Shown piece after piece: positions 11,676 through 20,344 of a stretch of 64,000 nucleotides of DNA. The stretch's first letter is position 1. The number at the start of each line of letters is the position of its first letter. The position numbers and the translations under genes were made by a program. Origin of the DNA: Streptomyces sp. NBC_00154 (lineage in GTDB: Bacteria > Actinomycetota > Actinomycetes > Streptomycetales > Streptomycetaceae); NCBI RefSeq assembly GCF_026342835.1, contig NZ_JAPEMI010000001.1, positions 2,734,501 to 2,798,500 of the forward strand, in the 5' to 3' direction. Under the pieces are notes generated by a model. It did not search any database and was not told the origin of the DNA. It saw only the letters and a list, made by a program, of their open reading frames with translations.

Positions 11676-12236
11676 TCAGGACGTCTGCCTGCCCGCCCGC
11701 CACTCCGGTGCAAGCACCGACCAGATCTCCTCGTCGTGCCGCTTCCCCCGGTACAGGTAGCTCGCCCGCAACACGCCGTCCTTCGTCATCCCGAGCCGCC
11801 GGGCCACGGCGATGCTGGCCTCGTTCGTCGACGAGACCCACCACTCCACGCGGTGGATGCCCCGCTCCTCGACGGCCCAATCGATGATCACACGCGCGGC
11901 CCGGGTCACCAGCCCCTTGCCCACCGCCGACGGCTCCAGCCAGCAGCCCGCCTCGGCGGTGCCCTGCTCGATGTCCATGGTGCGGAGGAGGACCGCGCCG
12001 ACCAGCTTGTCGCCCGTCCAGATGCCGTGGAGCCGCCCGGCGTCGGCGGCGGTCTTCTCCGCGTACGCCTGGAGGAACGCCCGGCTCGACTCCAGGTCCC
12101 TGACGACATCGGGCAGCGCGTTGTGCTGCCCGATGAACTCCCGCCCCCGGTCGATGTGGGCCAGGAACTCCTCGGCCCGCCACGGCTCCAGCGGGCGCAG
12201 CTCGGCGCCGTCGTCACCCAGGGATATCGCGTACAT
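11676..12236 (-). CDS. GNAT N-acetyltransferase, RimL-like
   Basis: A 186-residue acetyl-CoA-dependent acetyltransferase of the RimJ/RimL subgroup. Recognisable parts are LRPLEPWRAEEFLAHID near the N-terminus, WLEPSAVGKGLVTRAARVII (the acetyl-CoA pyrophosphate loop around residues 105-125), and the C-terminal VARRLGMTKDGVLRAS with YLYRGKRHDEEIWSVL. Such enzymes acetylate ribosomal-protein N-termini or small amines; the substrate here is not evident. ATG 12236 begins MYAISLGDDG. It stands alone between the UvrA-like gene and the sigma factor. Confidence 0.9.
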   Translation of the reverse strand: MYAISLGDDGAELRPLEPWRAEEFLAHIDRGREFIGQHNALPDVVRDLESSRAFLQAYAEKTAADAGRLHGIWTGDKLVGAVLLRTMDIEQGTAEAGCWLEPSAVGKGLVTRAARVIIDWAVEERGIHRVEWWVSSTNEASIAVARRLGMTKDGVLRASYLYRGKRHDEEIWSVLAPEWRAGRQTS

Positions 12237-12307
12237 CGTCACCTTCGACAGTCGGAAGCAGCGCACTACACAGGGATCTTCCCACTGGCCGCGTGACCGG
12301 CGACGCC

Positions 12308-13192
12308 TCAGTGGTCGAGGACTGCCAGGTCGAGCTGGTGCAGCCGTTCGGGGTCGGACAGTACGTCGATGGCGACGGTCCTGCCGTCCGTGACGGTGAA
12401 GGCCATGACGGACAGCGGCCTTCCATGGGCAACGACCACGACTCCGGCAGCCCCATTGATGAGCGCCGGGCGTGCGAACGGCGACAGCTGACCGAAGGTG
12501 AGCGCCTGGCCGGCCACGGTCCGTGCGCCGTGGAGCACGGCCGTGTGGCGGGCGCCGGCGACGCCGCCGTCGGACCGCAGCACGACGTCGGGATCGAGTA
12601 CGGCGACGAGCGCGTCGAAGTCGCCGTCGCGAGCGGCGGCGAAGAACGCGTCGACGGCTTCGCGTTGGCGGATGAGATCGGGGTCGGGAACCGGGGCCCC
12701 TCCCTGCACCCGGCGGCGGGCGCGGCTCGCGAGCTGTCTGGTCGCGGCCGGGGTCTTCTCGACCATCGGGGCGATCTCGTCGAAGGGCACGGCAAACATG
12801 TCGTGCAGTACGAACGCGAGCCGCTCAGCCGGTGTCAACGACTCCAGCACCACCAGCATCGCCAGCCCGACCGAGTCGGCCAGCAACGCCTCCTGCTCGG
12901 GATCGACCCCGTCCTCGTGGCTGATGACCGGGTCCGGCATACGTATCTCGAGAGGTTCTTCGCGCCGCTGCTCACGCGCGCGCAGCATGTTCAGACAGAC
13001 CCGTGCCACCACCGTGGTCAACCATCCGGCGAGGTTCTCGACGCCGCTGGTCCCGGCGCGATCGAGGCGCAGCCAGGTTTCCTGAACGGCGTCATCGGCC
13101 TCGCTGAGCGAGCCGAGCATCCGGTAGCCGACCGCCCGCAGACGAGACCGGTGTTCCTCAAAACGCTCCGTCAGCAGTGCGTTGTCGTCCAC
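12308..13192 (-). CDS. ECF41-type RNA polymerase sigma factor with SnoaL-like C-terminal domain
   Basis: A 294-residue sigma factor. It has sigma-2 (about 10-75; SEADDAVQETWLRLDR), sigma-4 (about 110-165; ESLTPAERLAFVLHDMF then FDEIAPMVEKTPAATRQLASRARRRV), and a C-terminal SnoaL-like domain (about 180-294). That domain has the DGG-type motif RSDGGVAGARH that regulates activity in ECF41 factors instead of a separate anti-sigma. ECF41 factors typically transcribe an adjacent oxidoreductase, carboxymuconolactone decarboxylase or epimerase gene. Here the divergent neighbour is an epimerase-like protein. The start is GTG 13192, with GAAGGA upstream. Confidence 0.93.
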   Translation of the reverse strand: MDDNALLTERFEEHRSRLRAVGYRMLGSLSEADDAVQETWLRLDRAGTSGVENLAGWLTTVVARVCLNMLRAREQRREEPLEIRMPDPVISHEDGVDPEQEALLADSVGLAMLVVLESLTPAERLAFVLHDMFAVPFDEIAPMVEKTPAATRQLASRARRRVQGGAPVPDPDLIRQREAVDAFFAAARDGDFDALVAVLDPDVVLRSDGGVAGARHTAVLHGARTVAGQALTFGQLSPFARPALINGAAGVVVVAHGRPLSVMAFTVTDGRTVAIDVLSDPERLHQLDLAVLDH

Positions 13193-13193
13193 G

Positions 13194-13220
13194 TGTCACA
13201 TTCCTTCGTCGCGGCGGGTC
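13194..13220 (+). promoter_or_regulatory. ECF41-type promoter for the epimerase-like gene
   Basis: TGTCACA (13194-13200) is followed after 16 bp by GGTC (13217-13220). The published ECF41 promoter, as I recall it, is TGTCACA-N16-CGTC, so the -35 is exact and the -10 differs by one base. It lies 2 bp outside the sigma-factor start codon and points at the gene beginning at 13296. Confidence 0.75.
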
Positions 13221-13295
13221 AATGCAGTGGACCCACGGAACCCCGACTGATCCAACCGGGAGATCGGCTCCCGTACGAGCGAATTGGAGATGACC

Positions 13296-14060
13296 GTGAC
13301 GACCTCACCCATCCTGGTCACCGGTGGCACGGGCACCCTGGGGGGCCACGTCGTACCGCTTCTGCGGCAGGCCGGCCGCGACATTCGTGTCCTCAGCCGG
13401 CACAGCCGCGAGTCCGGGGGCGGCATCGAGTACGTGACCGCTGACCTGCTCAGGGGCGAGGGCATGGAGCCCGCAATGGATGGGGTCGAGACCGTGCTGC
13501 ACCTTGCGGGCGGCCCCAAGGGCGATGACGAGGCGACCCGCAATCTGGTGCGGGCCGCGTCGCGGGCCGGGGTGCGGCACCTGGTGTACATCTCGGTGAT
13601 CGGGGCGGACAAGGTACCGCTGGGCTGGTTCCGGACCAAGCTCGGCGCGGAGCGCGCCGTGGCCGACTCCGGCCTGGAGTGGACGACGCTGCGTGCCGCC
13701 CAGTTCCACGACCTGGCCCTCGATGTGGTGGAGAAGATGGCGAAGCTGCCGGTGGTCCCGTGCCCGGGCGGACTCCGGTTCCAGCCGGTCGACTCGCGCG
13801 AGGTGGCGGCCCGGATCGTGGAACTCACCCTCGGCAGGCCCGCCGGCCTGGTGCCCGATCTGGCGGGGCCGAAGGTGTACGGGATGGCCGATCTGGCCCG
13901 CGGATATCTGCAGGCGCGCGGCAAGCACCGGTTGATGATGCCGGTGCGTATGCCGGGAAAGGCCGGCCGCGCGTACCGGGCCGGCGAGAACCTGTCTCTT
14001 GAGGGGGCTGTGGTGGGGCAGCGGACCTGGGAGCAGTTCCTGGCGGAGCGGGTGGGTTAG
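13296..14060 (+). CDS. NAD(P)-dependent epimerase/NmrA-like SDR protein
   Basis: A 254-residue atypical short-chain dehydrogenase. The N-terminal Rossmann motif is VTGGTGTLGGHVV (about residues 7-19), then VLSRHS for cofactor phosphate recognition, VLHLAGG, and YISVIGAD. The lack of a clear YxxxK catalytic pair places it nearer to NmrA/NAD(P)H-binding proteins than to classic sugar epimerases. GTG 13296 has GGAG six bases upstream; ATG 13290 would overlap that site. It is the expected COE-type target of the divergent ECF41 sigma factor. Its substrate is unknown. Confidence 0.88.
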   Translation: MTTSPILVTGGTGTLGGHVVPLLRQAGRDIRVLSRHSRESGGGIEYVTADLLRGEGMEPAMDGVETVLHLAGGPKGDDEATRNLVRAASRAGVRHLVYISVIGADKVPLGWFRTKLGAERAVADSGLEWTTLRAAQFHDLALDVVEKMAKLPVVPCPGGLRFQPVDSREVAARIVELTLGRPAGLVPDLAGPKVYGMADLARGYLQARGKHRLMMPVRMPGKAGRAYRAGENLSLEGAVVGQRTWEQFLAERVG

Positions 14061-14389
14061 TACCCTCGACGAGTTCTCCGTCACTGCCGGTCACCGCCCA
14101 CACCCGGTCGGGGCCGGCCCGGATGCAAACGGCCGGGTCAGGCCTGACCCGGCGGGACGTCGCCGCCTCCCCCACGTCACGTGGATCCCTGGCCACACAT
14201 CCCAACGGCCTTTATTTCATAGGCAGTTGCAGGTTCATCTACGCGCAGAGCCATGCCTACCGAACGATCATTCGGGCATATCCGGCGAGTTCTTGCGCGT
14301 CTATTACCGGCCGGTACCCACAGCTGCTAGAAACGTGCTCGCTCACTCAACCCCCCACCCACCCCCCACACTTCGGAGGGCTGACAGTG
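14061..14389. other. 329-bp intergenic region
   Basis: No gene or strong hairpin is seen. The middle (about 14,200-14,290) is AT-richer than its surroundings and probably holds the promoter of the secreted SGNH hydrolase. A CGGAGGG ribosome site is at 14374-14380. Confidence 0.5.
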
Positions 14390-15196
14390 ATGTCAGTACG
14401 GAGATTCTGGGCGTCCGCATCCACTCTGGTCCTCGCAGCCTCGGCCGCACTGGGCGTTGCCCAACCGGCCTCGGCAACCTCCGCGGCCGCCGCCGGCGGG
14501 TACGTCGCTCTCGGCGACTCCTACTCGTCCGGCGTCGGCTCGGGAAGCTACATCTCCGACAGCGGCGACTGCCATCGGAGCACCAAGGCCTACCCCTACC
14601 TCTGGGCCACCCAGAACTCACCGTCCTCGTTCGCCTTCGTGGCCTGTTCGGGGGCCACGACGGGTTCGGTGGCGAGCAGCCAGCTGGGCGCCCTGAGTTC
14701 GTCCACCACCCTGGTCAGTGTCACGGCGGGCGGCAACGACGTCGGCTTCGCCGATGTCATGGAGGACTGTGTTCTGTACAGCGAGGCCACCTGCCTCAGC
14801 AGCGTGGACGCGGCTGTCTCGCAGATGCAGAACGCACTGCCGTCCGGCCTCGGTTCGCTCTACGGCTCCATCCGCTCACGCGCCTCGCAGGCCCATGTGG
14901 TGGTGCTGGGATACCCGCGCTTCTACCGGCTGAGCGGGGACTGCATCGCCGGTCTCTCCGAGACCGAGCGCTCCGCCATCAACAACGCGTCCGACGTACT
15001 GAACAGCGTCATCGCCCAGCAGGCAGCCAATGCCGGGTTCACATTCTCCAGCGTGGTCGACGAGTTCACGGGGCACGAGTTGTGCTCCGGCAGTCCGTGG
15101 CTCAACAGCGTGGCTGTCCCCGTCTACGAGTCGTACCACCCCAAGTCCGCAGGGCAGTCGGGCGGTTATCTGCCCGCCTTCCACTCAGCCGCGTAA
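14390..15196 (+). CDS. Secreted SGNH/GDSL hydrolase
   Basis: A 268-residue secreted esterase/lipase. It has a Sec signal peptide (about 1-33, ending PASATS), block I GDSYSSGVGSG with the nucleophile Ser, block III GGNDVGF with the oxyanion Asn, and block V with the catalytic His in YHPKSAGQ. Six Cys residues are spread as expected for the disulfides of Streptomyces lipases of this group (SCO7513-like), which use a Ser-His dyad. ATG 14390 lies nine bases after GGAGGG; a GTG one codon earlier is equally possible. It faces the MFS gene across a bidirectional terminator. Confidence 0.9.
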   Translation: MSVRRFWASASTLVLAASAALGVAQPASATSAAAAGGYVALGDSYSSGVGSGSYISDSGDCHRSTKAYPYLWATQNSPSSFAFVACSGATTGSVASSQLGALSSSTTLVSVTAGGNDVGFADVMEDCVLYSEATCLSSVDAAVSQMQNALPSGLGSLYGSIRSRASQAHVVVLGYPRFYRLSGDCIAGLSETERSAINNASDVLNSVIAQQAANAGFTFSSVVDEFTGHELCSGSPWLNSVAVPVYESYHPKSAGQSGGYLPAFHSAA

Positions 15197-15224
15197 TTCG
15201 CACGTACGCAGCCCTGTGTGAGAT

Positions 15225-15257
15225 GGCGGTCCACCGGCACGTCTCCGGTGGACCGCC
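15225..15257. terminator. Bidirectional terminator between SGNH hydrolase and MFS gene
   Basis: A perfect 13-bp stem, GGCGGTCCACCGG (15225-15237) with CCGGTGGACCGCC (15245-15257), and a 7-nt loop between two convergent genes. There is no strong T-run, as is usual for streptomycete terminators. Confidence 0.8.
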
Positions 15258-15289
15258 TCTCTGTCCCGTTCCGTTCCGTCCGTTACGTG

Positions 15290-16792
15290 TCAGGCGCGGC
15301 CCGAGGCGCCCGGCCGGGGCAGTGCGAGGGCGGCCGCCGCGGCGAGTACGGCGATGGCGGCCGCCGCCCACCAGCCTTGCCGGAACGCATCGAGCGCCTC
15401 GGCCGGGCCGTCCGGGGTGGCGAGCAGCGTGACCATCAGGGCCACGCCGAGCACCGAACCGGTCTGGCGGGCCATCGTGGTGACGGCCGATCCGGTCGCG
15501 AACCGGGTGGGCGGCAGGGCCGCCGCGGCCGCACCGACCAGAGTGGGCAGGGCGAAGCCGACGCCGATACCGGTGATCAGCATGCCGGGCAGGAGTCCGG
15601 CCACGTAGTGCGGGGCCGTATCGAGCGCGACGGCCCACCAGCCGAGGCCCACGGCGAACAGCAGGCAGCCGAGCGCCGCCGTACGGCCCGCGCCGAGGCG
15701 GCGGAGCATGGGGCCCGACGTGACGGCGAGCACCGGTACGACCAGGGGCCCGGGAGCGATGGCCAGTCCGGTACGGATCGCCGAGTAGCCCCACACCTGC
15801 TGGCACCAGAGCACCGAGGTCAGCAGCATCGCCGCGAACGCGACGGAGAAGAGCAGCGCAGCGAGGGTCGCCGCCGCGAAGGCCGGGGTACGCAGCATCG
15901 GCAGTTCGACGATCGGTGCGCTGTGCCGGGCCGAGCGCAGCCAGAACGCCCCGGCGAGGACGACCGTCGCGACGAGCGAGCCGATCACCTCCGGCGAACC
16001 CCAGCCCCACGCATCCGACTTGACCAGGCCGAGCGCGAGTGCGCCGATGGCGAGCGTGAGCAGCGCGGCGCCGGCCAGGTCCGGCAGCCGTCCGTCGCGG
16101 TCCGGGCGCACATCGGGCAGCAGCCGGGCCCCGGCCACCAGGCCGACCGCACCGACCGGCACGTTGACGAGGAACACCCAGCGCCAGTCGGCCTCCACGA
16201 GCAGCCCGCCGATCACGGGACCCAGACCGGCGGCGATACCTCCGATCGCCGCCCAGCTGCGAATGGCCTGCGGCCGGCGCTCCGGCGCGGTGTTGACCAG
16301 CAGCAGCGCCAGCGAGGTGGGCATCAGGGCGGCGGCTCCGGCCGCCTGCAGGGCACGGGCGGCGACCAGCCAGCCGACCCCGGGGGCGACGGCGCACAGC
16401 GCGGAGGCCACGGTGAAGGCCGCCAGGCCGAGGAGGAAGCCGCGCCGGTGCCCGTACCGGTCCGCGAGCCGGCCTGCGACGACGAGCAGCGCGGCGAAGA
16501 CGATCGCGTACGCGTTGAGCACCCAGGACAGCGAGGCGAGCGAGCTGCCGTCGAAGGAGTCACCGAGGGCGGGGACGGCCACGTTGACGATGAACAGGTC
16601 GAGGTTCACGACGAAGACCCCGGCCGAAACGATCCAGGCCGTCGCGCGGGATCCAGTGGATGGACTCTTCGCGGACCCGTTCGCCGAGCCCTTCGCGGGC
16701 CTGTTCGCCGCGGGCGGCCCGGACTCCGCGGGCGGGGCGGACGGCCCAGGGTCGGCCGCACCTGCGAGTGAGTTTGATTTTCCAACTGTCAT
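15290..16792 (-). CDS. MFS transporter, DHA2 (14-helix) drug-efflux family
   Basis: A 500-residue proton-coupled exporter with about 14 transmembrane helices. Motif D1 NLDLFIVNVAVPAL is in helix 1, the loop 2-3 motif GRLADRYGHRR is present, and motif C GLGPVIGGLL is in helix 5. All mark antiporters of the EmrB/QacA type. The N-terminal 50 residues are disordered and Ala/Pro-rich. ATG 16792 gives MTVGKSNSL. The divergent HxlR regulator 55 bp away probably controls it. The exported compound is unknown. Confidence 0.92.
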   Translation of the reverse strand: MTVGKSNSLAGAADPGPSAPPAESGPPAANRPAKGSANGSAKSPSTGSRATAWIVSAGVFVVNLDLFIVNVAVPALGDSFDGSSLASLSWVLNAYAIVFAALLVVAGRLADRYGHRRGFLLGLAAFTVASALCAVAPGVGWLVAARALQAAGAAALMPTSLALLLVNTAPERRPQAIRSWAAIGGIAAGLGPVIGGLLVEADWRWVFLVNVPVGAVGLVAGARLLPDVRPDRDGRLPDLAGAALLTLAIGALALGLVKSDAWGWGSPEVIGSLVATVVLAGAFWLRSARHSAPIVELPMLRTPAFAAATLAALLFSVAFAAMLLTSVLWCQQVWGYSAIRTGLAIAPGPLVVPVLAVTSGPMLRRLGAGRTAALGCLLFAVGLGWWAVALDTAPHYVAGLLPGMLITGIGVGFALPTLVGAAAAALPPTRFATGSAVTTMARQTGSVLGVALMVTLLATPDGPAEALDAFRQGWWAAAAIAVLAAAAALALPRPGASGRA

Positions 16793-16829
16793 GACGGCAA
16801 GGTAGCGCCAGTAAGTTTGAGATGGCAAC
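16771..16829. promoter_or_regulatory. Direct repeats in the MFS/HxlR divergent promoter region
   Basis: AGTTTGA-N2-T-N2-CAAC occurs twice, at 16771-16786 and 16814-16829, start-to-start distance 43 bp. The first copy overlaps the first codons of the MFS gene. This is the expected placement for an HxlR-type operator pair controlling both genes. Confidence 0.4.
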
Positions 16830-16847
16830 CTTGTAGGGGTGAGTGCA

Positions 16848-17402
16848 ATGAATGGTTCCGGCAGCCGTATCGACATCGGCACACTGCCCGGCCGCCCGTG
16901 TTCCGCCGCCGCCACACTGCAGGTGGTGGGCGAGAAGTGGGCGCTGCTAGCGGTCCGCGAGATCTTCTTCGGCAATCACCGGTTCGAGGCGATCGCCCGG
17001 AACACCGGCGCACCCCGGGACCGGCTCGCGGCCCGGCTGCGGTCACTGGAGCACGCCGGGGTGGTCGAGCGGCGCCCGTACAGCGAACGGCCGCTGCGCC
17101 ACGAGTACCACCTGACCGAGGCGGGCCGGGACCTCGCTCCGGTGATCCGCGCCCTGCTGGACTGGGGTGACCGCTGGGTGCACGAGGAGCCGCCGGTCGT
17201 CATGGTCCATGAACCGGTGGCCACCACGGGCGCGGAGAGCCCTGGCGAGGGCGAGGACGAGGGCGCACACGGCCACGACCTGGACGCCGCGTGGATCTGC
17301 CGGACCTGTGGCGAGGAGGTCGTGATGAACACCCTCACCGTCGACGTCCGCTCCCCCGGCTGGGGCCGGGCCGGCCCCGCACCCGCACCGGCGACACCCT
17401 GA
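16848..17402 (+). CDS. HxlR-family transcriptional regulator
   Basis: A 184-residue winged-helix regulator. The HxlR core (about 15-105) has RPCSAAATLQVVGEKWALLAVREIFFG, then FEAIARNTGAPRDRLAARLRSLEHAGVVERRPY as the recognition region, and EYHLTEAGRDLAPVI as the wing. The C-terminal extension has an acidic stretch and a CRTCGEEV pair of cysteines, which could bind a metal or sense redox state. ATG 16848 follows AGGGG by eight bases; a GTG at 16839 is also in frame. Adjacent and divergent to the MFS exporter, it is the likely repressor of that gene. Confidence 0.9.
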   Translation: MNGSGSRIDIGTLPGRPCSAAATLQVVGEKWALLAVREIFFGNHRFEAIARNTGAPRDRLAARLRSLEHAGVVERRPYSERPLRHEYHLTEAGRDLAPVIRALLDWGDRWVHEEPPVVMVHEPVATTGAESPGEGEDEGAHGHDLDAAWICRTCGEEVVMNTLTVDVRSPGWGRAGPAPAPATP

Positions 17403-17516
17403 CAGCCCATCAGCCGTACGGCGTGCGCGACGCCGGCCCGCGGCCGGCCAGGGAGTTGTCCACAGGCTGCGGACGATACGAGCCGAGTGTGCGGCCCCCG
17501 GCGCAGAATGGGGGGC

Positions 17517-19364
17517 ATGACTGAGATCACTGGCTCGACGACCGATTCCGTTCCGGCGCTGACGACCGACTCCGTTCCGGAGTGGGAGCAGCGCTTCCGG
17601 GCGCCCCGGGTGTCGTTGCCCGACTGGGCGGAGGACGCGCCGGACCGTGCGCTGTTCGTCTCCAACGCGACGGGGACGTACGAGCTGTACGCGTGGGACC
17701 GGTCGACCGGGGAGCAGCGACAGGTCACCGACCGGCCGAACGGGACGACGGACGGGATACTGACGCCGGACGGCGAGACGATCTGGTGGTTCAACGACAC
17801 CGACGGCGACGAGTTCGGGGTGTGGATGCGTCAGCCGTTCCACGGCGGCAATGGGAGCGGACGGGCGGCGGACGAGCCCGCGGCCCCGGGGCTCGAGCCC
17901 TCGTACCCGGCCGGGCTCGCGATCGGGCGGGACGGGACGGCGGTGGTCGGCCGGTCGACCGATGAGGACGGGACGACGATCCATGTCGTACGGCCCGGGG
18001 CTCCACCCGTCGAGATCTACCGGCACCGCGAGTCGGCGGGCGTCGGGGACCTGTCGCACGACGGGACGCTGATCGCCCTGGAGCACACCGAGCACGGCGA
18101 CGCGATGCATTCGGCGCTGCGCGTGGTGCGGCAGGACGGGACAACGGTCGCCGAGCTCGACGACACCAAGGGCGGTACGCAGGAGCTGGGCCTGTCGGTG
18201 CTGGGCTTCGCGCCGGTGGCCGGGGACACCCGGCTGCTGGTCGGACATCAGCGGCGGGGCCGCTGGGAGCCGATGATCTGGGACCCGGTGGCGGGGACGG
18301 AGACGGATCTTGCGATCGATCTGCCCGGTGACGTGGGCGCCGAGTGGTATCCGGACGGCTCCGCGCTGCTGATCGTGCACGGCTTCGAGGCCCGCAGCGA
18401 CCTGTGGCGGTACGAGCCGGCGACCGACAGCGCTCCGGTACGGGTGGAGACACCTGCCGGATCGGTGTCGGGTGCCACGGCCCGGCCGGACGGCACCGTG
18501 GAGTACCTGTGGTCGTCCGCCGCTCAGCCCCCCGCCGTGCGGTCCACGACGGGTGCGGTGGTGCTCGATCCGCCGGGTGCGAAGGCTCCGGCGTCCGTGC
18601 CGGTGGAGGACGTGTGGGTCGACGGGCCCGGCGGCCGGATCCACGCGCTCGTGCAGCGGCCCGCTGCCCCGGCCGAGGGCCCGTTTCCGACCGTCTTCGA
18701 GATCCACGGCGGCCCGACCTGGCACGACAGCGACGCCTTCGCGTCCGGGCCCGCCGCCTGGGTGGACCACGGCTACGCGGTCGTCCGCGTCAACTACCGC
18801 GGCTCGACGGGGTACGGGCGGGCCTGGACGGACGCGCTCAAGCACCGGGTCGGCCTGATCGAGCTCGAGGACATCGCGGCGGTCCGGGAGTGGGCGGTGA
18901 AGTCCGGGCTGGCGGACCCCGCGAAGCTGGTCCTGGCCGGGGGTTCGTGGGGCGGCTATCTGACGCTGCTCGGCCTCGGTACGCAGCCGGAGGACTGGGC
19001 GCTGGGCCTGGCCGCGGTCCCGGTCGCGGACTACGTCACGGCGTACCACGACGAGATGGAGGCCCTGAAGGCGATGGACCGCACGCTGCTGGGCGGTACG
19101 CCGGAGGAGGTGCCGGAGCGGTTCGAGGCCTCGTCCCCGCTCACGTACGTCGACGCCGTGCGGGCGCCGGTCTACATCTCGGCGGGGGTCAACGACCCGC
19201 GCTGCCCGATCCGCCAGGTCGAGAACTATGTGGACCGGCTGAAGGCCCGGCAGGCGGTGCACGAGGTGTACCGGTACGACGCGGGGCACGGCTCGCTCGT
19301 CGTCGAGGAGCGCATCAAGCAGGTACGGCTGGAGCTGGACTTCGCCCGGCGCCACCTCGGGTAG
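17517..19364 (+). CDS. S9 family prolyl oligopeptidase-type peptidase
   Basis: A 615-residue cytoplasmic serine peptidase. The N-terminal beta-propeller (about 20-370) has repeated WD/TolB-like blades such as VSNATGTYELYAWDR and LTPDGETIWWFND. The C-terminal alpha/beta-hydrolase domain has the catalytic Ser in GGSWGGYL, a downstream Asp in the VNDPRCP region, and His in DAGHGS. Family members cleave small peptides with Pro or Ala at P1 and do not act on folded proteins. ATG 17517 and the in-frame ATG 17508 are both possible; no clear ribosome site decides, and a leaderless message is plausible. No signal peptide is visible. Confidence 0.88.
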   Translation: MTEITGSTTDSVPALTTDSVPEWEQRFRAPRVSLPDWAEDAPDRALFVSNATGTYELYAWDRSTGEQRQVTDRPNGTTDGILTPDGETIWWFNDTDGDEFGVWMRQPFHGGNGSGRAADEPAAPGLEPSYPAGLAIGRDGTAVVGRSTDEDGTTIHVVRPGAPPVEIYRHRESAGVGDLSHDGTLIALEHTEHGDAMHSALRVVRQDGTTVAELDDTKGGTQELGLSVLGFAPVAGDTRLLVGHQRRGRWEPMIWDPVAGTETDLAIDLPGDVGAEWYPDGSALLIVHGFEARSDLWRYEPATDSAPVRVETPAGSVSGATARPDGTVEYLWSSAAQPPAVRSTTGAVVLDPPGAKAPASVPVEDVWVDGPGGRIHALVQRPAAPAEGPFPTVFEIHGGPTWHDSDAFASGPAAWVDHGYAVVRVNYRGSTGYGRAWTDALKHRVGLIELEDIAAVREWAVKSGLADPAKLVLAGGSWGGYLTLLGLGTQPEDWALGLAAVPVADYVTAYHDEMEALKAMDRTLLGGTPEEVPERFEASSPLTYVDAVRAPVYISAGVNDPRCPIRQVENYVDRLKARQAVHEVYRYDAGHGSLVVEERIKQVRLELDFARRHLG

Positions 19365-19403
19365 CGGGCACCCCGGCCACCGGGGGTGGTGCCGTCGGCG
19401 GCA

Positions 19404-19429
19404 CCCCGCTCCGGGGTTCCGGAGCGGGG
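19404..19429 (+). terminator. Hairpin after the S9 peptidase gene
   Basis: A perfect 11-bp stem, CCCCGCTCCGG (19404-19414) with CCGGAGCGGGG (19419-19429), and a GGTT loop, 40 bp past the peptidase stop and just before the SURF1 start. It could terminate the first gene or attenuate entry into the next. It lacks a T-run. Confidence 0.55.
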
Positions 19430-19445
19430 ACCGTACCGTGGAGGG

Positions 19446-20267
19446 GTGTACCGGTTCCTGCTGACCCCGCGATGGTGGGGGATCAACCTCTTCGCCGTAC
19501 TGGCCATCCCGCTCTGCGTCTTCATGGGCACCTGGCAGCTCGGCCGCTTCGAGGACCGCGTGCAGTCGCACGAGCAGGCCACGAAGCAGCCGGCCCCGGG
19601 GGCGAGAGCGGCAAAGCCTCTCGATGATCTGCTGCCGGTCGACACGGTGACGTCCGGCCGCCCGGCCACCGCCACCGGCCGGTACGCCGACCAGTTCCTG
19701 GTGCCCGGCCGGGAGTTGGACGACAGGAGCGGCTTCTACGTCCTGAACATGCTGCGCACCGACGGCGGCAAGGCCCTTCCGGTGGTACGCGGCTGGCTGC
19801 CCGGCAAGCCCGGGCACGCCCCGGTGCCTGCCGCGCCGACCGGCGAGGTCACGGTGACCGGCGACCTCCAGGCGTCCGAGAACACGGGCACCGACGGCGT
19901 CGACACGGCGGGAGGCCTCCCCGACGGACAGCTCGGCATGATCAGCGCCGCGTCCCTCGTCAACCTCGTGCCGTACGACGTGTACGACGCATGGGTGACA
20001 CTCCAGGACACCGAGAGCAGCGGCGGCGCCGAAGGCAGCGCGCTGCGCCCCGTACCGGCCGTGGCACCGCAGGGCAGCGGTCTCGACCTGAAGGCGTTCC
20101 AGAACCTCGGCTACACCGGCGAGTGGTTCGTCTTCGCCGCTTTCGTGCTCTTCATGTGGTTCCGGCTGGTCCGCCGCGAGGCGGAGGCCGCGCGGGACGT
20201 GAAGCTGGGCCTCGTGCCCGACACGGACGCGGACGCGGGCACGCACGCGGGTACGCGCACGGCCTGA
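19446..20267 (+). CDS. SURF1 family cytochrome oxidase biogenesis protein
   Basis: A 273-residue membrane protein with the SURF1 layout. The N-terminal helix (about 10-30) carries RWWGINLFAVLAIPLCVFMG followed by the family TWQLGRFEDRV. A large extracytoplasmic domain follows with VVRGWLPG, and a C-terminal helix (about 222-242; WFVFAAFVLFMWFRL) ends in a short charged tail. SURF1 assists haem a insertion into or assembly of the aa3-type terminal oxidase. The GTG start at 19446 fits the conserved YRFLLTPRWW but lacks a well-placed ribosome site. A strong terminator follows. Confidence 0.88.
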   Translation: MYRFLLTPRWWGINLFAVLAIPLCVFMGTWQLGRFEDRVQSHEQATKQPAPGARAAKPLDDLLPVDTVTSGRPATATGRYADQFLVPGRELDDRSGFYVLNMLRTDGGKALPVVRGWLPGKPGHAPVPAAPTGEVTVTGDLQASENTGTDGVDTAGGLPDGQLGMISAASLVNLVPYDVYDAWVTLQDTESSGGAEGSALRPVPAVAPQGSGLDLKAFQNLGYTGEWFVFAAFVLFMWFRLVRREAEAARDVKLGLVPDTDADAGTHAGTRTA

Positions 20268-20290
20268 GCCGTCCCGGCTTACGCACGCAC

Positions 20291-20329
20291 GTGAGGGGGC
20301 CCGCCGGTTCGACCGGCGGGCCCCCTCAC
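20291..20329. terminator. Strong bidirectional terminator
   Basis: An 18-bp perfect stem, from GTGAGGGGGCCCGCCGGT (20291-20308) to its complement (20312-20329), with a 3-nt loop. It lies between the convergent SURF1 gene and the membrane-protein gene. Confidence 0.9.
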
Positions 20330-20344
20330 GTATGCGTCATGGTG

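Noticed and set aside
17043..20246. A 1067-codon open frame on the minus strand
   Set aside because: It is antisense to the S9 peptidase and SURF1 genes, both of which have clear family motifs. The product would be Arg/Pro/His-rich with no domain. Long antisense frames are expected at this GC content.
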